The position numbers were made by a program, and so were the translations under genes. Positions 26,032-35,348 of a stretch of 64,000 bases of DNA are shown here, in pieces; positions within the stretch are counted from its first letter, which is position 1, and the number at the start of each line of letters is the position of its first letter. The stretch covers positions 53,721 to 117,720 of the forward strand of contig JABBNZ010000001.1 in the NCBI GenBank assembly GCA_019352035.1, given 5' to 3'. Under the pieces are notes generated by a model. The model saw nothing but the letters and a program-made list of their open reading frames with translations. It was not told the DNA's origin and ran no database searches. This DNA comes from Pseudomonadota bacterium (GTDB taxonomy: Bacteria; Pseudomonadota; Gammaproteobacteria; Steroidobacterales; Steroidobacteraceae).

Positions 26032-29000
26032 TCTCTGCCTGCTGGCCGCCTGCGCGCCGCTGAGCATCGTCGCCGGCCAGCAGGCGGCCGGCCCGCCGCC
26101 AGTGGCCGTCCCTGGCGGCGGGGCCCCCGGCCCGGGCGTCCTGCCCGGGCGCTCGCCTCCACCACTGGCCGTCCCTGGCGGCAGAACCCCCGGCCCGGCC
26201 CTCCCGGCCGGGCGCTCGCCTCCTGAGTCGGCTCGCCCGCGGCTGCCGCGGGGAGCGCCGCAGGCCGCGCACCTCGCCCGGCAGGCGGCGGCGGTGGAGG
26301 CCAATCCCACCTGGGCCGCGACTCTCGAGCACATCGCCAGCAGCGTGGTGTCGATCAAGGTCGACGAGGTTCGCTCCTTCGACACGGACATGAACGAGAC
26401 CGCGCAGGCGACCGGCTTCGTCGTGGACGCGAAGCGCGGCATCATCCTGACCAACCGCCACGTCGTGACGCCGGGGCCGGTGACCGCCGAGGCGGTGTTC
26501 CTCGACCGCGAGGTGGTGCCGCTCAAGCCCATCTACCGCGATCCGGTGCATGACTTCGGCTTCTACCAGTACGATCCGAAGAAGCTGCGGTACATCAAGC
26601 CGAAGGCACTGCAGCTCTATCCGCAGGGTGCCAAGGTCGGTACCGAGATCCGCGTGATCGGCAACAATGCCGGCGAGCAACTCTCGATCCTCGCCGGTAC
26701 GCTGGCGCGCCTGCATCGGCAGGCGCCGGACTACGGTTTCGGCAAGTACAACGATTTCAACACCTTCTACCTGCAGGCGGCTTCCGGGACCTCCGGCGGC
26801 TCCTCCGGCTCGCCGGTGATCGATATCCGCGGCCGCGTCGTCGCCCTCAACGCCGGTGGTGCCGCCAACTCCGCCTCGAGCTTCTATCTGCCGCTCGATC
26901 GCGTGCAGCGCGCACTGCGGCTCATCCAGGAAGGCAAGCCCGTCGCCCGCGGCACCATCTACACGGTTTTCAACTACACGCCCTATGACCAGCTCGAGCG
27001 GTTGGGCCTGCCGCTGCGGCTCGAGTCGGCCGTCCGCCAGCAGTTTCCCCGGGGCACCGGCATGCTGGTCGTCTCGAGCGTGCTGCCCGGGACGCCGAGC
27101 GCGCTCGCCCTGCAGCCCGGAGACATCCTGCTGCGGGTCAACGGCCGCTACGTGACCACTTTCGATCCGCTCTCGCGGATTCTCGATTCCTCGGTCGGGC
27201 GGCAGATCCGCCTGGACCTGGAGCGCGGCGGCAAGCCGGTGTCGGTGACTGTGCCGGTCGGCGACCTCGACGCCATCACGCCCGCGAGCTACGTGCAGTT
27301 CGGCGATGCGGTGGTCAATACGCTCTCGTACGAGGAGGCGCGCCAGCTCAACGTCCCGCCGCGCGGCGTGTTCGTCGCCAATCCGGGCTACGTATTCGGC
27401 GCCGCGGGCATTCCCCGGGGCGCGGTGATCAGCCAGGTCGATGCCGCGCCGATCGACGATCTCGCGGACTTCCGCCAGGCGCTCAGCCACCTCGCCAACG
27501 GCGCGTACGCCACCGTCCGTTTCGCGACCGTCGACGATCCCAACGGCAGCGAGCTCGGCGTCTTCCGCATGAACCGCCTGTGGTACCCGGCGGACTACTG
27601 CGTGCGCGACGATGCCATCGGCACCTGGCCGTGCACGCCGCTCGCGGCCGGCCCCGCTCCCAAGCCGCAACCGGTGAGCTCCACACGCTTCCCGAAGTAT
27701 CCGGACCCGCGGATGAACGCTCTCGCCCCGTCGCTGGCGATGGTGACGTTTACGATGCCGTACTCGGTCTCGGGCGTGGTCGAGCACTACTACCACGGGA
27801 CCGGACTCGTCGTGGACGCGAAGCGCGGCCTCGTCGTCGTCGATCGCGACACCGTGCCCGTGTCCCTCGGGGACGTCACGGTGACGTTCGCGGGTACGGT
27901 CCAGGTGCCTGGGCGGGTCGTCTATGTCGATCCGCTGCACAATTACGCCATCGTCGCCTACGACCCGAAGCTCATCGGCTCGACGCCGGTCAGGTCCGCG
28001 ACGCTGAAGCCGCAGCGGCTCGCGGCGGGGCAGGGGGTCTGGGTGGTGGGTCTGGGCGGCGACAGTCAGCTGCACTCGCGCGCCACGCAGATCGCCAGCA
28101 TGGATCCGCTGTCGCTGCCCCTCTCGCGCACCATGCGCTTCCGTGATACCAACATCGAGACCATCGGCCTCGTGAACCCGCCCAGCGAATACGACGGCGT
28201 GCTCGCCGACGCCTCGGGCGATGTGGTCGGGATGTGGTCGAGTTTCGCCTATGACACCGCGACCGGCATCGCGCAGGCGCTGCGCGGGGTGCCGATCGAC
28301 CTGGTGGCGGACATGGTCGATCGCATGCGCAGCGGGCGGCCCCTGCATTCCCTGGACGTGGAGTTCCTCCCGGAGCCGCTGGCGAGCGCCCGCATGATGG
28401 GCCTGTCCCAGGCGTGGACCGCGAAGCTTACTGCGCGCGGCCCCATCCAGCGGCAGGTGCTGACCGTCGTGCGCACGGTCGGCGGCTCGCCGGCATCCGG
28501 CCTCCTGATGCCGGGGGACCTCCTGCTGGCGCTCGATGGCAAGGTGGTCACCGATTTCCGCGAAGTCGAGCGGGAGACTGCGGATCGCGCCCAGGTGAAG
28601 GTGACCGTCTGGCGCAGCGGGGGAGAGCACACGCTCACCGTGCCCACGGTGGCGCTTTCCGGGGTGGGCCTCAAGAGAGTGGTGGAATGGGCGGGTGCGA
28701 CGCTGCAGACACCCTTCCAGTCGATGCGCGCACAGCGGGGCATTCCGCCCGTGGGCGTTTATGTCGACTACTTCGCGTACGGCTCACCCGCGGCGCGCTA
28801 TGGCCTCTACCCGGGACGGCGCATCGTGCAGGTGGACGGCATACCCACTCCGACTCTGAATGCATTCCTCGCCGCGGTCGCGGAGCGGCCCGACCGCTCC
28901 TCGGTGAGACTCACGACGATCACCTGGAACAATGCCCCGGATGTCATCACCTTGAAGCTCGACAAGCACTACTGGCCCGCCTATGAGCTTCTGAGCACGC

Positions 29001-29035
29001 CCGATGGCGGCTGGACTCGGCGCCCCCTGAACTGA
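25991..29035 (+). CDS. Double HtrA-like serine protease with PDZ domains, predicted lipoprotein
   Basis: 1014 residues from the ATG at 25991, which lies 41 bp inside gcvPB. A signal sequence [20 protein letters not shown] leads to a lipobox (LLAA-C21). A Pro/Gly-rich linker (about 34-90) precedes the first trypsin-like domain: TNRHVV (His157), [12 protein letters not shown] (Asp188) and [11 protein letters not shown] (Ser272). PDZ domain(s) follow ([20 protein letters not shown]). A second, degenerate protease half begins at [20 protein letters not shown], where the His is replaced, and its GxSG site is lost ([14 protein letters not shown]). More PDZ-like sequence ends the protein ([15 protein letters not shown]). 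The active-plus-dead layout recalls yeast Nma111 and plant Deg7. Site of action: periplasmic face. Confidence 0.85.
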   Translation: MRLPRLPRLPRVLSLCLLAACAPLSIVAGQQAAGPPPVAVPGGGAPGPGVLPGRSPPPLAVPGGRTPGPALPAGRSPPESARPRLPRGAPQAAHLARQAAAVEANPTWAATLEHIASSVVSIKVDEVRSFDTDMNETAQATGFVVDAKRGIILTNRHVVTPGPVTAEAVFLDREVVPLKPIYRDPVHDFGFYQYDPKKLRYIKPKALQLYPQGAKVGTEIRVIGNNAGEQLSILAGTLARLHRQAPDYGFGKYNDFNTFYLQAASGTSGGSSGSPVIDIRGRVVALNAGGAANSASSFYLPLDRVQRALRLIQEGKPVARGTIYTVFNYTPYDQLERLGLPLRLESAVRQQFPRGTGMLVVSSVLPGTPSALALQPGDILLRVNGRYVTTFDPLSRILDSSVGRQIRLDLERGGKPVSVTVPVGDLDAITPASYVQFGDAVVNTLSYEEARQLNVPPRGVFVANPGYVFGAAGIPRGAVISQVDAAPIDDLADFRQALSHLANGAYATVRFATVDDPNGSELGVFRMNRLWYPADYCVRDDAIGTWPCTPLAAGPAPKPQPVSSTRFPKYPDPRMNALAPSLAMVTFTMPYSVSGVVEHYYHGTGLVVDAKRGLVVVDRDTVPVSLGDVTVTFAGTVQVPGRVVYVDPLHNYAIVAYDPKLIGSTPVRSATLKPQRLAAGQGVWVVGLGGDSQLHSRATQIASMDPLSLPLSRTMRFRDTNIETIGLVNPPSEYDGVLADASGDVVGMWSSFAYDTATGIAQALRGVPIDLVADMVDRMRSGRPLHSLDVEFLPEPLASARMMGLSQAWTAKLTARGPIQRQVLTVVRTVGGSPASGLLMPGDLLLALDGKVVTDFREVERETADRAQVKVTVWRSGGEHTLTVPTVALSGVGLKRVVEWAGATLQTPFQSMRAQRGIPPVGVYVDYFAYGSPAARYGLYPGRRIVQVDGIPTPTLNAFLAAVAERPDRSSVRLTTITWNNAPDVITLKLDKHYWPAYELLSTPDGGWTRRPLN
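25993..26028 (+). repeat. Four 9-bp tandem repeats in the gcvPB/protease overlap
   Basis: Units GCGACTCCC, ACGACTCCC, GCGACTCCC and GCGAGTCCT run without gaps. In the gcvPB frame they read as Ala/Thr-Thr-Pro, and in the protease frame as Arg-Leu-Pro. Both reading frames change by three residues per unit gained or lost. Confidence 0.85.
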
Positions 29036-29109
29036 GTCAAAGTGTCGTGAAAATGCAACGCATGACGTGATCGAGGGATCGGTCGGCGGCGTTGGCTTAG
29101 AATGCCCCG

Positions 29110-30126
29110 ATGGTTCGAGTGGTCAGAGCTACACAGGTCGAGATCGAGGCTGCCGTCCAGGCGCTGCGCGACGGCGAGCTCGTGGCTTTCCCCACCGAGA
29201 CGGTCTACGGCCTGGGCGCGAACGCCCAGAATCCGGCCGCCGTCCGCAAGATCTTCGAGGCCAAGGGCAGGCCGAGCAACCACCCGGTCATCGTGCATCT
29301 GGATAGCCCGCGCTACCTGCATCGCTGGGTCCGGGAGGTGCCGCAGACCGCCATGAGCCTCGCGGAGCGCTTCTGGCCCGGGCCGCTCACGATGGTGATG
29401 CCGCGCGCCGCCAATGTTCATGACGTCGTGACAGGTGGACAGGACACCGTCGCCATTCGCGTGCCTTCGCACCCGATGGCGCAGCAGCTGTTGACAGCCT
29501 TCGGCGGCGGCATCGCGGCACCCTCCGCCAACCGATTTGGCAGGCTGTCGCCAACGCGCGCCGAGCACGTGCGCGAGGAGCTCGGCGAGCGGGTCAAGGT
29601 GATTCTCGACGGCGGCGAATGTCAGATCGGGCTGGAGTCGACCATCATCGCCTTCCAGGGACAGAGCGTGAGACTGCTGCGACCGGGCGCCATCACGGCG
29701 GCGCAGATCCGGCAGGTCATCGGTGAGCTGCTGATCGGCGCGGACGTCGAGTCTCCTCGTGTGCCCGGCGGCACTCCCTCGCACTATGCTCCGGTGACGC
29801 CGATGACCATCGTGCCGTCCGGTGAGATCGACGCGCGGGCGGAGGCGCTCTCCGAGGGCGGCCGGCGCGTGGCCGTGCTCGCACAGCGGCTGCCGCTCAA
29901 GGGGCACAAGTACGTCACTTGGATCAATGCCGGGCGCCGCCCGGAGCAGTACGGACACGACCTCTACGCCAACCTGCGCACCCTGGACAAGGCGGGCTGT
30001 CAGCGGATCCTGGTTCAGGACGTGCCCGAAGGTGAGCGCTGGACGGCCATCCGCGACCGGCTGCTGCGCGCGGCGGCGAGCGTCAGCGAGAGTGACGACA
30101 GCGGCGCGATGGCCGTGTTGCCTTAG
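29110..30126 (+). CDS. Threonylcarbamoyl-AMP synthase, long Sua5-type
   Basis: 338 residues. It makes threonylcarbamoyl-AMP from threonine, bicarbonate and ATP for the t6A modification of tRNAs reading ANN codons. The YrdC domain (1-205) shows AFPTETVYGLGANAQNPAAV, IFEAKGRPSNHPVIVHL, RFWPGPLTMV and IAAPSANRFGRLSPTRAEHV. A linker and the C-terminal Sua5 domain (from about 225, SPRVPGGTPSHYAPVTPMTI) make it longer than E. coli TsaC (190 residues). The HYAP motif is typical of Sua5. It stands alone between the protease and the decarboxylase. Confidence 0.94.
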   Translation: MVRVVRATQVEIEAAVQALRDGELVAFPTETVYGLGANAQNPAAVRKIFEAKGRPSNHPVIVHLDSPRYLHRWVREVPQTAMSLAERFWPGPLTMVMPRAANVHDVVTGGQDTVAIRVPSHPMAQQLLTAFGGGIAAPSANRFGRLSPTRAEHVREELGERVKVILDGGECQIGLESTIIAFQGQSVRLLRPGAITAAQIRQVIGELLIGADVESPRVPGGTPSHYAPVTPMTIVPSGEIDARAEALSEGGRRVAVLAQRLPLKGHKYVTWINAGRRPEQYGHDLYANLRTLDKAGCQRILVQDVPEGERWTAIRDRLLRAAASVSESDDSGAMAVLP

Positions 30127-30133
30127 TTCATTG

Positions 30134-30160
30134 GCGCAAATCGCTCCCGGCGATTTGCGC
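30134..30160 (+). repeat. Family A palindromic repeat, copy 3 (hairpin part)
   Basis: GCGCAAATCG (30134-30143) and CGATTTGCGC (30151-30160) form a perfect 10-bp stem around CTCCCGG. A second inverted repeat GCTAAAAGTCGCC/GGCGCTTTAGC follows at 30180-30205. It begins a few bases after the sua5 stop. Confidence 0.55.
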
Positions 30161-30234
30161 AGCCAGCATGGGTCGATTGGCTAAAAGTCGCCTATGGCGC
30201 TTTAGCGGCCAGCCCGGTGACCGCGTTTGATCCC

Positions 30235-30261
30235 GCAGCTCAGGGCGCGGCCCTGAGCTGC
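30235..30261 (+). terminator. Strong hairpin upstream of the decarboxylase gene
   Basis: GCAGCTCAGGGC and GCCCTGAGCTGC pair perfectly over 12 bp around GCG. It is followed by TTACTGACTTGCTGTTG rather than a clean T tract. It lies 30 bp before the ATG at 30292, so it could end upstream transcription or shape the leader of the next gene. Confidence 0.45.
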
Positions 30262-30291
30262 TTACTGACTTGCTGTTGACGTTTGCCACAT

Positions 30292-31476
30292 ATGACCCGA
30301 TCGCAGCGCGCGCGTTACATCGATCCCTTTCAACCGGCGGAGGTCCGGCGCCTGGTGCGCCAGTTCGGCTCGCCGCTTCTCATCCTCGACTGCGAGCGGG
30401 TGCGGGTGCAGTACCGGAAACTGCGCGCGGCGCTGCCGGGCGTCGATCTGCATTACGCGCTGAAGCCGATGCCGCATGCGGCAGTGGTGCGCACCGTGCT
30501 GGCCGAAGGCGGCTTCCTCGATCTGGCGACGACCGGTGAGGTGCACCTCGTGAGGCGTCTCGGCGTCACTCCCGACCGGTGCATTCACACGCATCCCATC
30601 AAGCGTCCGCAGGATATCCGCAACGCGGTCGACTTCGGCGTGCGCACGTTCGTGGTCGACAACCCCGATGAGGTGCGCAAGTTCGAGCGCCTCGGCGACA
30701 GGGTCGAGCTGCTGCTGCGGGTCTCCTTCCGCAGCCCCGGGGCGATGTGCGACCTGTCGCGCAAGTTCGGCTGCGATCCCGAGGACGTCCTGGCACTCGC
30801 GCGGCTCGCCGCGGAGCTCGGCATCCCGGTGCGCGGCCTGTCGTTCCATGTCGGGTCACAGGCTGCGGACTCGGCGAAGCACGTGGAGGCGATACTCGCG
30901 TGCGCCAAGCTCATGTCGGCGGGGCGCAAGGCGAAGCTCGGGCCGCTCGATACGCTGGACATCGGCGGCGGCTTTCCCATCGATTACGCCCAGCCGGTCC
31001 AGGACATCGGCAGGTTCTGCGAGCCGCTGCGCGAGGCGCTCGCCAAGCTCCCGAAGAAGGTGCGCGTGCTCGCCGAGCCCGGCCGTTACATCGTGGGGCC
31101 GGCCGCGATCGGCGTCGCTTCCGTGATGGGACGCGCGCGGCGAGAAGGACATTGGTGGTACTACCTCGATGACGGGCTCTATGGCTCTTACAGCGGCCAG
31201 CTCTACGACCATGCCCGCTATCCAGTGGAGCCTTTGCGTGACGGCGAGGAGCGTCTGCCCTCGGTGCTCGCGGGGCCTACGTGCGACAGCATCGATGTCA
31301 TCGCGGAAAATCTGCTGCTGCCGAAGCTCGAGGCGGGCGATCTCATCGTGGGCAGGGCCATGGGCGCCTACACCTGGGCCAGCGCGTCGGAGTTCAATTT
31401 CTTCCCCAAGGCGACGGTGGTCGCCGTCAACGGCACGCCCGGGGACGCCGGCACGGTGATGCCGTTCCCGCTTTAG
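30292..31476 (+). CDS. Group III PLP-dependent ornithine/lysine-type decarboxylase
   Basis: 394 residues from the ATG at 30292. The alanine-racemase-fold barrel carries the PLP lysine in LHYALKPMPHAAVV (near residue 63). GLSFHVGSQAADS and TLDIGGGFPIDY bind the cofactor phosphate, with AEPGRYIVGP. The active-site cysteine lies in GPTCDSIDVIAENLLLP near the C-terminus. These features fit ornithine or lysine decarboxylase of the eukaryotic type, which makes putrescine or cadaverine. Substrate choice cannot be read confidently. A stand-alone gene flanked by repeats on both sides. Confidence 0.85.
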   Translation: MTRSQRARYIDPFQPAEVRRLVRQFGSPLLILDCERVRVQYRKLRAALPGVDLHYALKPMPHAAVVRTVLAEGGFLDLATTGEVHLVRRLGVTPDRCIHTHPIKRPQDIRNAVDFGVRTFVVDNPDEVRKFERLGDRVELLLRVSFRSPGAMCDLSRKFGCDPEDVLALARLAAELGIPVRGLSFHVGSQAADSAKHVEAILACAKLMSAGRKAKLGPLDTLDIGGGFPIDYAQPVQDIGRFCEPLREALAKLPKKVRVLAEPGRYIVGPAAIGVASVMGRARREGHWWYYLDDGLYGSYSGQLYDHARYPVEPLRDGEERLPSVLAGPTCDSIDVIAENLLLPKLEAGDLIVGRAMGAYTWASASEFNFFPKATVVAVNGTPGDAGTVMPFPL

Positions 31477-31590
31477 TAAGGCGCTGGATCCGGCCATCCT
31501 GGCCGGCCCAGCGGGCGTCGAGTAAGAGGCGTGGTCTTTTGCCCGACGCCCGCCACCTTCGGCGGCGGGGCACGTCCCTGTGCCTGAGCC
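31477..31590 (-). repeat. Family B palindromic repeat, copy 2 (inverted)
   Basis: Read on the minus strand it has GACGTGCCCCGCCGCCGAAG, then GTGGCGGGCGTCGGGCAAAA and GACCACGCCTCTTACTC, ending GATGGCCGGATCCAGCGCCT. The blocks match copy 1 and copy 3 in order. It begins immediately after the decarboxylase stop and fills most of the gap to the HAD gene. Confidence 0.75.
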
Positions 31591-31680
31591 GCAAGCATTG
31601 GCCCGAATCGCCGGGCACCGCACACCGCACCCGCGGGCGGCGCCGTACAATGGCGGTGCTGCGTGCTTTCCGGAGGCGGC

Positions 31681-32277
31681 TTGATTCGTAACGTGGTTTT
31701 CGACATCGGCTGGGTGTTCGTGCACCTGGATCACCAACCCTTCCTCGATTTCCTGTCCGCACACGGCGCGCAGGCGCCCGATCTGAACTCGGTGCTCGTG
31801 CGCATCGCGCTCGAGGATCACGAGTGCGGGCGCATGGACGGCCAAGGACTGCTCGAGCGCTGCGCCGCGCTCGCGCCGCGGCCCATGAGCCTCGAGGCGG
31901 CGCACGCGAGCTGGGTCGGCATGTTCGAGCTGCAGCCGCGGATGGTGGATCTCGCCCGCCGCCTGAGCGAGCGCTACCGCGTCCATCTGCTCTCCAACAT
32001 CGGTGACCTGCACTGGGCGCACCTGAGGCGGGAATATCAGATCGACCGCATCGGTCACGGTGCGCTGCCGTCGTTCGAGGCCGGCTGCATGAAGCCTCAT
32101 GAGGGAATCTACGCGGAGGCGGAGCGGCGCTTTTCCCTGTCGCCGGCCGAGACGGTGTTCATCGACGATCGGGCGGAGAACATCGAAGCTGCGCGCCGCC
32201 GGGGCTGGCACGGCATCGTCCACGCGGGTTACGAATCCACGGTGGAATCGCTTCGCGGCCTCGGGGTCGCCTGTTAA
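31681..32277 (+). CDS. HAD-family phosphatase, YihX-like
   Basis: 198 residues from a TTG at 31681, chosen because GGAGG lies just before it and it gives the family start IRNVVFDIGWVFVHLD. A GTG at 31663 would put the ribosome site inside the gene. Nucleophile Asp is in VVFDIG; motif II is HLLSNIGDLHW; motif III/IV are GCMKPHEGIYAEA and VFIDDRAENIEAARRRGWHG. It resembles E. coli YihX (alpha-glucose-1-phosphate phosphatase), but the substrate is unproven. The next gene, a HIT protein, starts 18 bp after its stop. Confidence 0.85.
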   Translation: MIRNVVFDIGWVFVHLDHQPFLDFLSAHGAQAPDLNSVLVRIALEDHECGRMDGQGLLERCAALAPRPMSLEAAHASWVGMFELQPRMVDLARRLSERYRVHLLSNIGDLHWAHLRREYQIDRIGHGALPSFEAGCMKPHEGIYAEAERRFSLSPAETVFIDDRAENIEAARRRGWHGIVHAGYESTVESLRGLGVAC

Positions 32278-32295
32278 AGCGGGATCGAAAGCCGA

Positions 32296-32811
32296 ATGAA
32301 GCCAGACCCCAATTCCGCCCCAGAGACTGCGATTCACCGGCAGGTGGCTGCCGCCCGAGCGGGCCGCGACCCGCGCGTCATCGCGCGTCTCTTCTCCGGC
32401 TGGGCCGTGTTCGGTGAGCGGCAGTTCCTGCGCGGTTACGCGCTGCTCCTTCCCGATCCCGTGGTGCCCAGCCTCAACGCCCTCGGTGCGCACGAGCGTA
32501 CGCTTTTCCTTCAGGATCTTGCCCGCCTCGGAGATGCGGTGCTCAAGGTGACAGGAGCGGAGCGCATCAACTACGCGATCCTCGGCAACCTCGAGCCGGC
32601 GCTCCACGCCCATGTCATTCCCCGTTACGCCAACGAGCCGGATCCGTTGAAAACGGCTCATCCTTGGGCGTATGACTGGGAGGCGGCGGCGCTCTTCGAC
32701 CGCGGGGTGCACCAAGAGCTTGCAGATGCCTTGCTGAAGGAGCTCTCGCGCTTGGGTGTCACCAAGCCGATGCGCTACGACCCGGGCGCCAACGCGGGCG
32801 AGCCGGCCTGA
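32296..32811 (+). CDS. HIT-like nucleotide hydrolase/transferase family protein
   Basis: 171 residues. The histidine-triad signature is visible in the form ALHAHVIPRYANEP near residue 108. This keeps the first two His (H-x-H) while the third position is Arg/Tyr-like, so catalysis may differ from classic HIT (HxHxH). The preceding strand GAERINYAILGNLEP fits the fold. The gene lies 18 bp after the HAD gene, probably in one operon. The substrate is unknown. Confidence 0.72.
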   Translation: MKPDPNSAPETAIHRQVAAARAGRDPRVIARLFSGWAVFGERQFLRGYALLLPDPVVPSLNALGAHERTLFLQDLARLGDAVLKVTGAERINYAILGNLEPALHAHVIPRYANEPDPLKTAHPWAYDWEAAALFDRGVHQELADALLKELSRLGVTKPMRYDPGANAGEPA

Positions 32812-32892
32812 AGGTCGCGCTGGCCGCGCGCCGGGCGGATTCGATGCCGCCGGCCTCCGGGCCGGCAACCGGGCCAACTCCCCTGGAGCGTA

Positions 32893-34692
32893 TCAGGCTT
32901 CTGCGGCGCTGGCGTCGTGCGCCGATTCAGCGGCGCGCCCGTGCAGCACGGGACCGGACAGCAGAATCCTCGCGATCTCTGCGTGGTCCGGCGGCTTGGT
33001 CAGGTGCGCGTCGAAGCCTGCCTCGCGGGACCGTTGCTGGTCCTGCGGTTGGCCCAGGCCCGTCACAGCGACGAGCGTGACGCTCTTCCCCCAGGGGCGC
33101 TGCCGTATCCGGCGGCACACCTCATAGCCATCGAGCCGCGGCATCTGGATATCGAGCAGCACGACATCCGGGCGCAGGCGCTCGGCGGCCTTCAGTGCCT
33201 CGAGACCGTCGTTGGCGGTGTAGGTCTCATGGCGCGCGAGCCGCAGGAGTGCGGCGAGCGAGGCGGCCGTGTCGGTGTTGTCATCGACGACCAGGATGCG
33301 GCGTGAGGGGGCGAGGACTTCCTCGCGCGGAACGCGCAAGTCGCGCTCGCGCGGTTGCGCAGCGAGCGCCAGTCGCACCACGAATTCACTGCCGCGCCCG
33401 GGCCCCTCGCTGAAGGCCTGCACCGAGCCTCCATGCAGCGCGAGGAGCCGCCTCGCGAGCGCGAGGCCGATGCCGAGGCCTCCCTGCGAGCGGGGCAGCC
33501 CCGCCTCCATCTGCGCGAACATCTCGAAGATCGCCTCGAGCTTGGCCGGCGGAATGCCGAGCCCGGTGTCCTTCACACGTACTGCCGCCTGGCCGCGCTC
33601 CGGCGCGGCGCTGACCTCGATGCGGCCGCCGGGCTCGGTGTACTTGCGCGCATTCTGGAGCAGATTGCGAAAGACCTGCGTCAGCCGAACCGAGTCGCCG
33701 TCGACGAAGAGCGGCTCCGCGGGCAGCACGACCTCGAGCCCGAGCCCCGCCGCCTCGGCCTGCGGGCGCTCGACCTCCACGACGTCCCGCAGCAGCGCGC
33801 CCAGGTCGGTGGCCACCTTCTGCAGCTCGATCTTGCCGCGGGCGATGCGGCTCGCATCGAGCAGATCGTTGACCAGCCGGATGAGCTGCTCGAGCTGCCG
33901 CTCCATCAGGCCGCAGGCCCGCCGGCGCAGATCCTCGGCACCCCGGCTGTGCTTGATCAGCTCGAGTCCGTTGCTGAGCGGCGCCAGGGGTCCGCGCAGC
34001 TCGTGGGCGAGCAGCGCGAGGAACTCGTCCTTCCGGCGGTCGGCCTCGTTGAGTTCGACGATCCGTCGGTTGCCGAAATAGAACATCAGTCCGATCAGGA
34101 TGGCGCCGATCAGGGCCGGTGCGGCCATCGCGACCACGGTCACGAGAGACCTGAGCTGCGAGTTGGCCGCGCGGCGCGCGAGGAGCGAATACTCCGCCGC
34201 CCGCATGGTGTGCACCCGCGCGATGATGTCGTCCATGAGGCGCTTGCCGGTGCCGCTGCGAACGATCGCCAGAGCCGCGGCGCGGTGGCCCTCTTTCTCG
34301 AGCAGGACCATGCGATCGAGCTGAGCGACCTTGAGGGAGACACTCCGCCGCAATGTCGCAAGATGTGCCTGCTGGTCCGGGTTCTTCCTGACCTCGCGGG
34401 TCAGCCGGGCGGTCTCACGCTGGATGCGCCCCTTCGCATCCCGGTAGCGCTCGAGGTGGCTCTTGCCGTCGGTGAGCAGATAGCCGCGCTGACTCCTCTC
34501 GGCGTCGCGCACCGCGGAGAGCAGACGGGTGAGGTCGACGATCGCATCGTCCGAGTGGCCCACCAGCCGCTCGTTCATGAGCAGACGTTGCGCGTTGAAG
34601 TAGCCTACGACGGCGCCGCCGATGAGGACGGCAAGCGTCATCGCCAAAGCCCAAAGCGACAGCTGGCGACGAAAGTGGGAGGGGCTCGGCAC
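32893..34692 (-). CDS. Hybrid sensor histidine kinase with CHASE3-like input and C-terminal receiver
   Basis: 599 residues. Two membrane helices (LWALAMTLAVLIGGAVVGYF and VVAMAAPALIGAILIGLMFY) flank a helical periplasmic domain with the CHASE3-type segment DAERSQRGYLLTDGKSHLER. HisKA follows with the phospho-His in LALLAHELRGPLAPLSNGLE, then HATPase boxes FRNLLQNARKYTEPGG, VKDTGLGIPPAKLEAIFEMF and GLGIGLALARRL. The C-terminal receiver (from RRILVVDDNTDTAASL) has the phospho-Asp in VVLLDIQMPRLDG and Lys in HLTKPP. No output regulator is adjacent. The signal is unknown. It stands alone, convergent with the HIT gene. Confidence 0.92.
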   Translation of the reverse strand: MPSPSHFRRQLSLWALAMTLAVLIGGAVVGYFNAQRLLMNERLVGHSDDAIVDLTRLLSAVRDAERSQRGYLLTDGKSHLERYRDAKGRIQRETARLTREVRKNPDQQAHLATLRRSVSLKVAQLDRMVLLEKEGHRAAALAIVRSGTGKRLMDDIIARVHTMRAAEYSLLARRAANSQLRSLVTVVAMAAPALIGAILIGLMFYFGNRRIVELNEADRRKDEFLALLAHELRGPLAPLSNGLELIKHSRGAEDLRRRACGLMERQLEQLIRLVNDLLDASRIARGKIELQKVATDLGALLRDVVEVERPQAEAAGLGLEVVLPAEPLFVDGDSVRLTQVFRNLLQNARKYTEPGGRIEVSAAPERGQAAVRVKDTGLGIPPAKLEAIFEMFAQMEAGLPRSQGGLGIGLALARRLLALHGGSVQAFSEGPGRGSEFVVRLALAAQPRERDLRVPREEVLAPSRRILVVDDNTDTAASLAALLRLARHETYTANDGLEALKAAERLRPDVVLLDIQMPRLDGYEVCRRIRQRPWGKSVTLVAVTGLGQPQDQQRSREAGFDAHLTKPPDHAEIARILLSGPVLHGRAAESAHDASAAEA

Positions 34693-34802
34693 GGATCAGC
34701 ACTCACGCTCGTCGGCGGTCGCGAGGCGGCCCCGCAATCGCCGGTCAATCGTTCGCCCTGAGGCGGCAACCGCGAGGTCAGAGCGACCCGGGGTGCCCCG
34801 GG

Positions 34803-35333
34803 TCAATCCGGCATCGGCCTCACCTGATCTCTGAGCGCATCCTCGAAGCCGAAGTTCCGCAGGTCGAGCATGCGCTCAGGGTAGAGGATGCCGTCGAGGT
34901 GATCGACCTCGTGCTGTACCACCCGGGCATGGAATCCTTCCACTGTCCGGTCGATGGCCGTGCCCGCGATGTCGCAGCCGCGATAGCGGATCTTCCTGAA
35001 CCGAGGCACGAGCCCGCGCAGGCCCGGAACCGAGAGGCATCCCTCCCATCCCTCTTCCTGCTCGTCACCGATCGGGGTCAGCTCGGGATTGACCAGCACG
35101 GTGTACGGGATGGGCGCGACGTCGGGGTAGCGTGGATTGGAGGTGACCTCGAAGATGACCACCCGCAGGCTGACGCCGATCTGGGCAGCGGCAAGGCCGG
35201 CGCCGGTGAGCGCCCGCATGGTGTCGTTCATGTCCGCGACGAGCGCGGTGAGGTCCGCATCGAAGCGCTGCACCGGAGCGGCCACCTGCCTGAGCAGCGG
35301 CTCGCCCATCTTCAGCACTGGTCGCACGGCCAT
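34803..35333 (-). CDS. def: Peptide deformylase
   Basis: 176 residues. It removes the formyl group from nascent proteins. All three motifs are intact: GAGLAAAQIG (GxGxAAxQ), EGCLSVPGLRG with the metal-binding Cys, and VVQHEVDHLDGILYPERM with HExxH. No fmt lies beside it as in the usual def-fmt operon, so this may be a second deformylase. It lies 15 bp downstream of the YihY gene in the same direction. Confidence 0.95.
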   Translation of the reverse strand: MAVRPVLKMGEPLLRQVAAPVQRFDADLTALVADMNDTMRALTGAGLAAAQIGVSLRVVIFEVTSNPRYPDVAPIPYTVLVNPELTPIGDEQEEGWEGCLSVPGLRGLVPRFRKIRYRGCDIAGTAIDRTVEGFHARVVQHEVDHLDGILYPERMLDLRNFGFEDALRDQVRPMPD

Positions 35334-35348
35334 ATGCGAATGACTGTA

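Noticed and set aside
25967-28630. 887-codon minus-strand frame opposite the double protease
   Set aside because: Antisense shadow of the HtrA-like gene; composition (Arg/His/Asp-rich) and lack of any motif show it is not a gene.
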